From assembly GCA_018714185.1 (NCBI GenBank), contig DVNT01000007.1, forward strand, positions 16,833 through 80,832: 64,000 nt of DNA. The letters are read 5' to 3'. This document shows, in pieces, positions 61,305 to 64,000 of the stretch; within the stretch, counting starts at the first letter, position 1, and each line of letters begins with the position of its first letter. The stretch is from Candidatus Aphodousia gallistercoris (GTDB lineage Bacteria > Pseudomonadota > Gammaproteobacteria > Burkholderiales > Burkholderiaceae_F). Both the position numbers and the translations under genes were made by a program. Under the pieces are notes generated by a model, which worked only from the letters and a program-made list of their open reading frames with translations, searched no databases and had not been told where the DNA came from.

Positions 61305-63627
61305 GTTATTGCTTCAGTCATTGCAGGTTCTGGCGTCCCTGTGGGCGCTGATCCTCATTTTCTGCCTCTGCATCCAAGGCCATCATTTTCTTAAAAACGG
61401 CCTTGACTATGACCTTGCGCATGTTTATCCCGATTACTGGGTGGATGACGCACGCAACGCTGCTAAAGAAAATCTCTCCGAAATTGCCAATTACCGCACC
61501 ATTGTCATGGTGGGCTTTCCCGCTTCGCAAGCCAGACACTTCGACCGTTTTATCGCCGATATCAAGACTCAATGGCAAGTGCCTGACAATTTGAAGCCGG
61601 TTCAATGGGACACGCTCGATATCAACGAGTATTTTGCTTTTTACCGTCTCATCTCCAATCGCTTGATGAACCTTGTGGATCAGCACACAATCACCAAGCT
61701 TAGCGATGAGGAGCTATTGGCTCGCTCAGTCGAAAGCTTAACCGCTGTCGGCCAGCCCACCTTTATTGCCAAGGCCGATGATCCGTTGGGATTTTTTGCC
61801 CGTTGGGCTCAAAAGCGAATGCCAAAGAGTACCATCTTGCCTCGAGGCGATACCCTGAAGCTCTACGCCGAAGACATGGTTTGGGGCATTTTTATCTTCC
61901 AAGCCCAGGCTGACCGCTCACAATTAAACCCGTACAAGCTCACGCGAAGCATCGAATCGCTACGCGAAATCGTCCGCCAAATGGATCCGCAGGCCCAGGT
62001 TTTAGTCCACGGCCGCCCCTTTGAAAGCGCCGTAGCCGCACAAGAACAAATTTCAGAATTGATTGCTATTTTGTGTTTTCACTTGCTGCTGATCGGTGCT
62101 TTGGTGTGGCTCTGGAGCCGATCCTCAAAAATGGCATGGCTTACCGTGCTCTGCGTGACATCAAGCTACGTCTTCTCACTAGCTGTCATCATTGTGATGT
62201 TTCAAAAGCTCACGCTTTGGACATTGGTTGCCGGCAGTGCCATTACCGGCCTGAATGTGGGATTTGTCGCATTTTATTTATTTGCTCAAAGGCTTTATCC
62301 GCACGAGTCCCCCTTGGATATTCTGGATAGGATTTTAAGCCGCCTGCTTTGGATCCTAGGCATTGCCGTCTTATCTTGCTCGCTACTGTACCTCATACCG
62401 GTTCCGACGATTAAGCAGTTATCGGTCTTTTTCTGCTCCTCGGCAATCAGCGGCGCGGTTACGCTCATACTCTTTTTCCCCTTGCTCACCGATCAACCGC
62501 TTGAGCACACCGACTTTAGCCGAAGAATGGAAATGTATTGTCGCTATTTCCCACGGTTTTCGTTTACCCATTGGCAGACAAAGCCTTCGGACTACACGGC
62601 AAGCCTCACGGTGCTTTTAATCTGTACGCTCATCGGCTTCATTCAAATTCGGTTCGATCAAAGCATTGAAGACTTCATCAGTATTCCCGATAGCGTAACG
62701 ACACAGGAGGCCCATGTCGATAGCTTGCTAACGCTGCCAAGCAATACAAAGTTTTTCCTCATCACAACGCCAACCGTTCAAGAAACCTTAATGGCCGAAG
62801 AGGCGCTGCGGTTAGCTTTTGTGCAGCGTGGACTTACCGATGACGGCATGACAACGACCTGCCTATCAAAGTGGTTTCCCTCCATAGAAAGGCAGCACCA
62901 TATTGAAGCCTTGCGGCATGTTATGTTTGAAAAGGTCCGCCAACCTTTATCAAGCATTTTAGGCTACCCCCTCAAAGAGCCTGATCCCGTACAGCTTGAC
63001 ATAACCTTTGAGCAATGGCTCAATTCACCGACGGCCTCTCCAATTAAATACCTGTGGCTAAATCTTCCGCAGGGCACCGGTTCCATTATCCAAATCGCCG
63101 GAATTGATGATGAGGGTATTGTGAAGCTGCAGGAACTGTCGTATCTGATCGCCGGCGCTTCTTACGTGGATACCATCAAAGATACCAATCAGCTGCTTGA
63201 CCAGTACCGCTACATTTATGTCGGTATCTTTGCTTTGTTTGTTGTGTGTTCGCTCACCATCAGCCTCTTTCACTATGGATTCCGATCTTGGCGCGTTGTT
63301 GTACCGCCTTTAGTCGGCATCGCCTTGGCTATCTCGCTGCTGGCTTGGTTCGGATTGCCTTTTACCGTGTTCGGGGCGCTATCCATGGTGGTAAGTTACG
63401 GCTTTGGCATTGGCCTGTCGCTCATATACTTTGCCACAGAAAATAACGAAACTAAATTTAGCCTGACCACATTTACGTTTTTGGCTATGGCGATTTCCTT
63501 TGGGATTATCGGTTTAAGTGCTACTCCCGCTATTAAACAGTTCGGTCTAACCGGAGCCGTCACCTTGACACTGACCGGTATTTGCCTCCTACTGATTCGT
63601 CCGAAGATGGTTAAACCGGAGCATTGA
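61243..63627 (+). CDS. MMPL/RND-family exporter (start probably downstream of the track start, near 61291)
   Basis: Two repeats of large periplasmic loop plus TM bundle (about 11-12 TM), follows and overlaps the LolA-like gene. Confidence 0.8.
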   Translation: MIFRYPMLHLRKRRQNLPIRKLLLQSLQVLASLWALILIFCLCIQGHHFLKNGLDYDLAHVYPDYWVDDARNAAKENLSEIANYRTIVMVGFPASQARHFDRFIADIKTQWQVPDNLKPVQWDTLDINEYFAFYRLISNRLMNLVDQHTITKLSDEELLARSVESLTAVGQPTFIAKADDPLGFFARWAQKRMPKSTILPRGDTLKLYAEDMVWGIFIFQAQADRSQLNPYKLTRSIESLREIVRQMDPQAQVLVHGRPFESAVAAQEQISELIAILCFHLLLIGALVWLWSRSSKMAWLTVLCVTSSYVFSLAVIIVMFQKLTLWTLVAGSAITGLNVGFVAFYLFAQRLYPHESPLDILDRILSRLLWILGIAVLSCSLLYLIPVPTIKQLSVFFCSSAISGAVTLILFFPLLTDQPLEHTDFSRRMEMYCRYFPRFSFTHWQTKPSDYTASLTVLLICTLIGFIQIRFDQSIEDFISIPDSVTTQEAHVDSLLTLPSNTKFFLITTPTVQETLMAEEALRLAFVQRGLTDDGMTTTCLSKWFPSIERQHHIEALRHVMFEKVRQPLSSILGYPLKEPDPVQLDITFEQWLNSPTASPIKYLWLNLPQGTGSIIQIAGIDDEGIVKLQELSYLIAGASYVDTIKDTNQLLDQYRYIYVGIFALFVVCSLTISLFHYGFRSWRVVVPPLVGIALAISLLAWFGLPFTVFGALSMVVSYGFGIGLSLIYFATENNETKFSLTTFTFLAMAISFGIIGLSATPAIKQFGLTGAVTLTLTGICLLLIRPKMVKPEH

Positions 63628-64000
63628 GACAGAACAAGCCGCGCACATAGTCTTTCTTCACTGAAGAATTGCCCAGAAACGGGCAAGGCTTCAATACCAT
63701 CCAAACGCCAATGCCGGTTCCAACATGGCGATCTTTAGCCGTTGGGCCTATTCAAGCTGCTCGCAGTCGTCAGCCTTTCAACGTCGCCGGCAATGAGAGG
63801 CAGAGTCAAGAAACGGCATAGCCATAGGCCTTGGAATGGAACGTTGTGTATTTCTGCAAGACATGTTTGGTTATTAACGAGGCAGCTTAATAGTTAACAA
63901 AACTCAGCCGCATAACGTACGTGTTTATTCTCGAAAATCTTCCTGATCTTGGAAACGCTTTTGGACATCTTAGCCATGAAGCGATGCGTGCGTTCTTTCA

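Noticed and set aside
63905-64000. Minus-strand partial frame KERTHRFMAKMSKSVSKIRKIFENKHVRYAAEFC at the right edge
   Set aside because: Only about 33 codons visible and no recognisable motif; could be the end of a gene outside the window.

Overview
The window looks like a chromosomal segment of an anaerobic or microaerophilic betaproteobacterium (Burkholderiales, probably Sutterellaceae-like; inferred from gene content and codon usage). Most of it is dense housekeeping DNA: hrpA (partial), yggX, rpiA, folD, recX-recA, tsaE-amiC, fba, dgkA, purC/E/K, tsaC, murI, purB, pepN, fbp, mscL, trmB, uppP, metNI, upp, yebC, purD, nadD-rsfS-rlmH-maf, gmk-rpoZ-spoT, greB and seven tRNAs. A probable 6S RNA lies upstream of an EVE-domain gene. 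The points that stand out are: (1) a single-ORF [FeFe] hydrogenase fused to rubredoxin/rubrerythrin/rubredoxin modules, with a well-placed internal ribosome-binding site and ATG at the fusion joint; (2) an IS605-type element with an apparently intact TnpB and a gutted tnpA, plus two solo mini-elements sharing its ends and insertion site (TTTAAC), whose right-end hairpins covary in a way that suggests a conserved omega-RNA scaffold; (3) an orphan IS607-type serine recombinase with Leu at the catalytic Ser position; (4) two GGGTTAACCC palindromes in mirror orientation 53 bp apart upstream of an orphan fumarate-reductase-like cytochrome b; (5) a DUF3261/LolA-like/MMPL trio resembling the export part of an aryl-polyene cluster without its biosynthetic genes. 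No CRISPR array, prophage or rRNA was seen.
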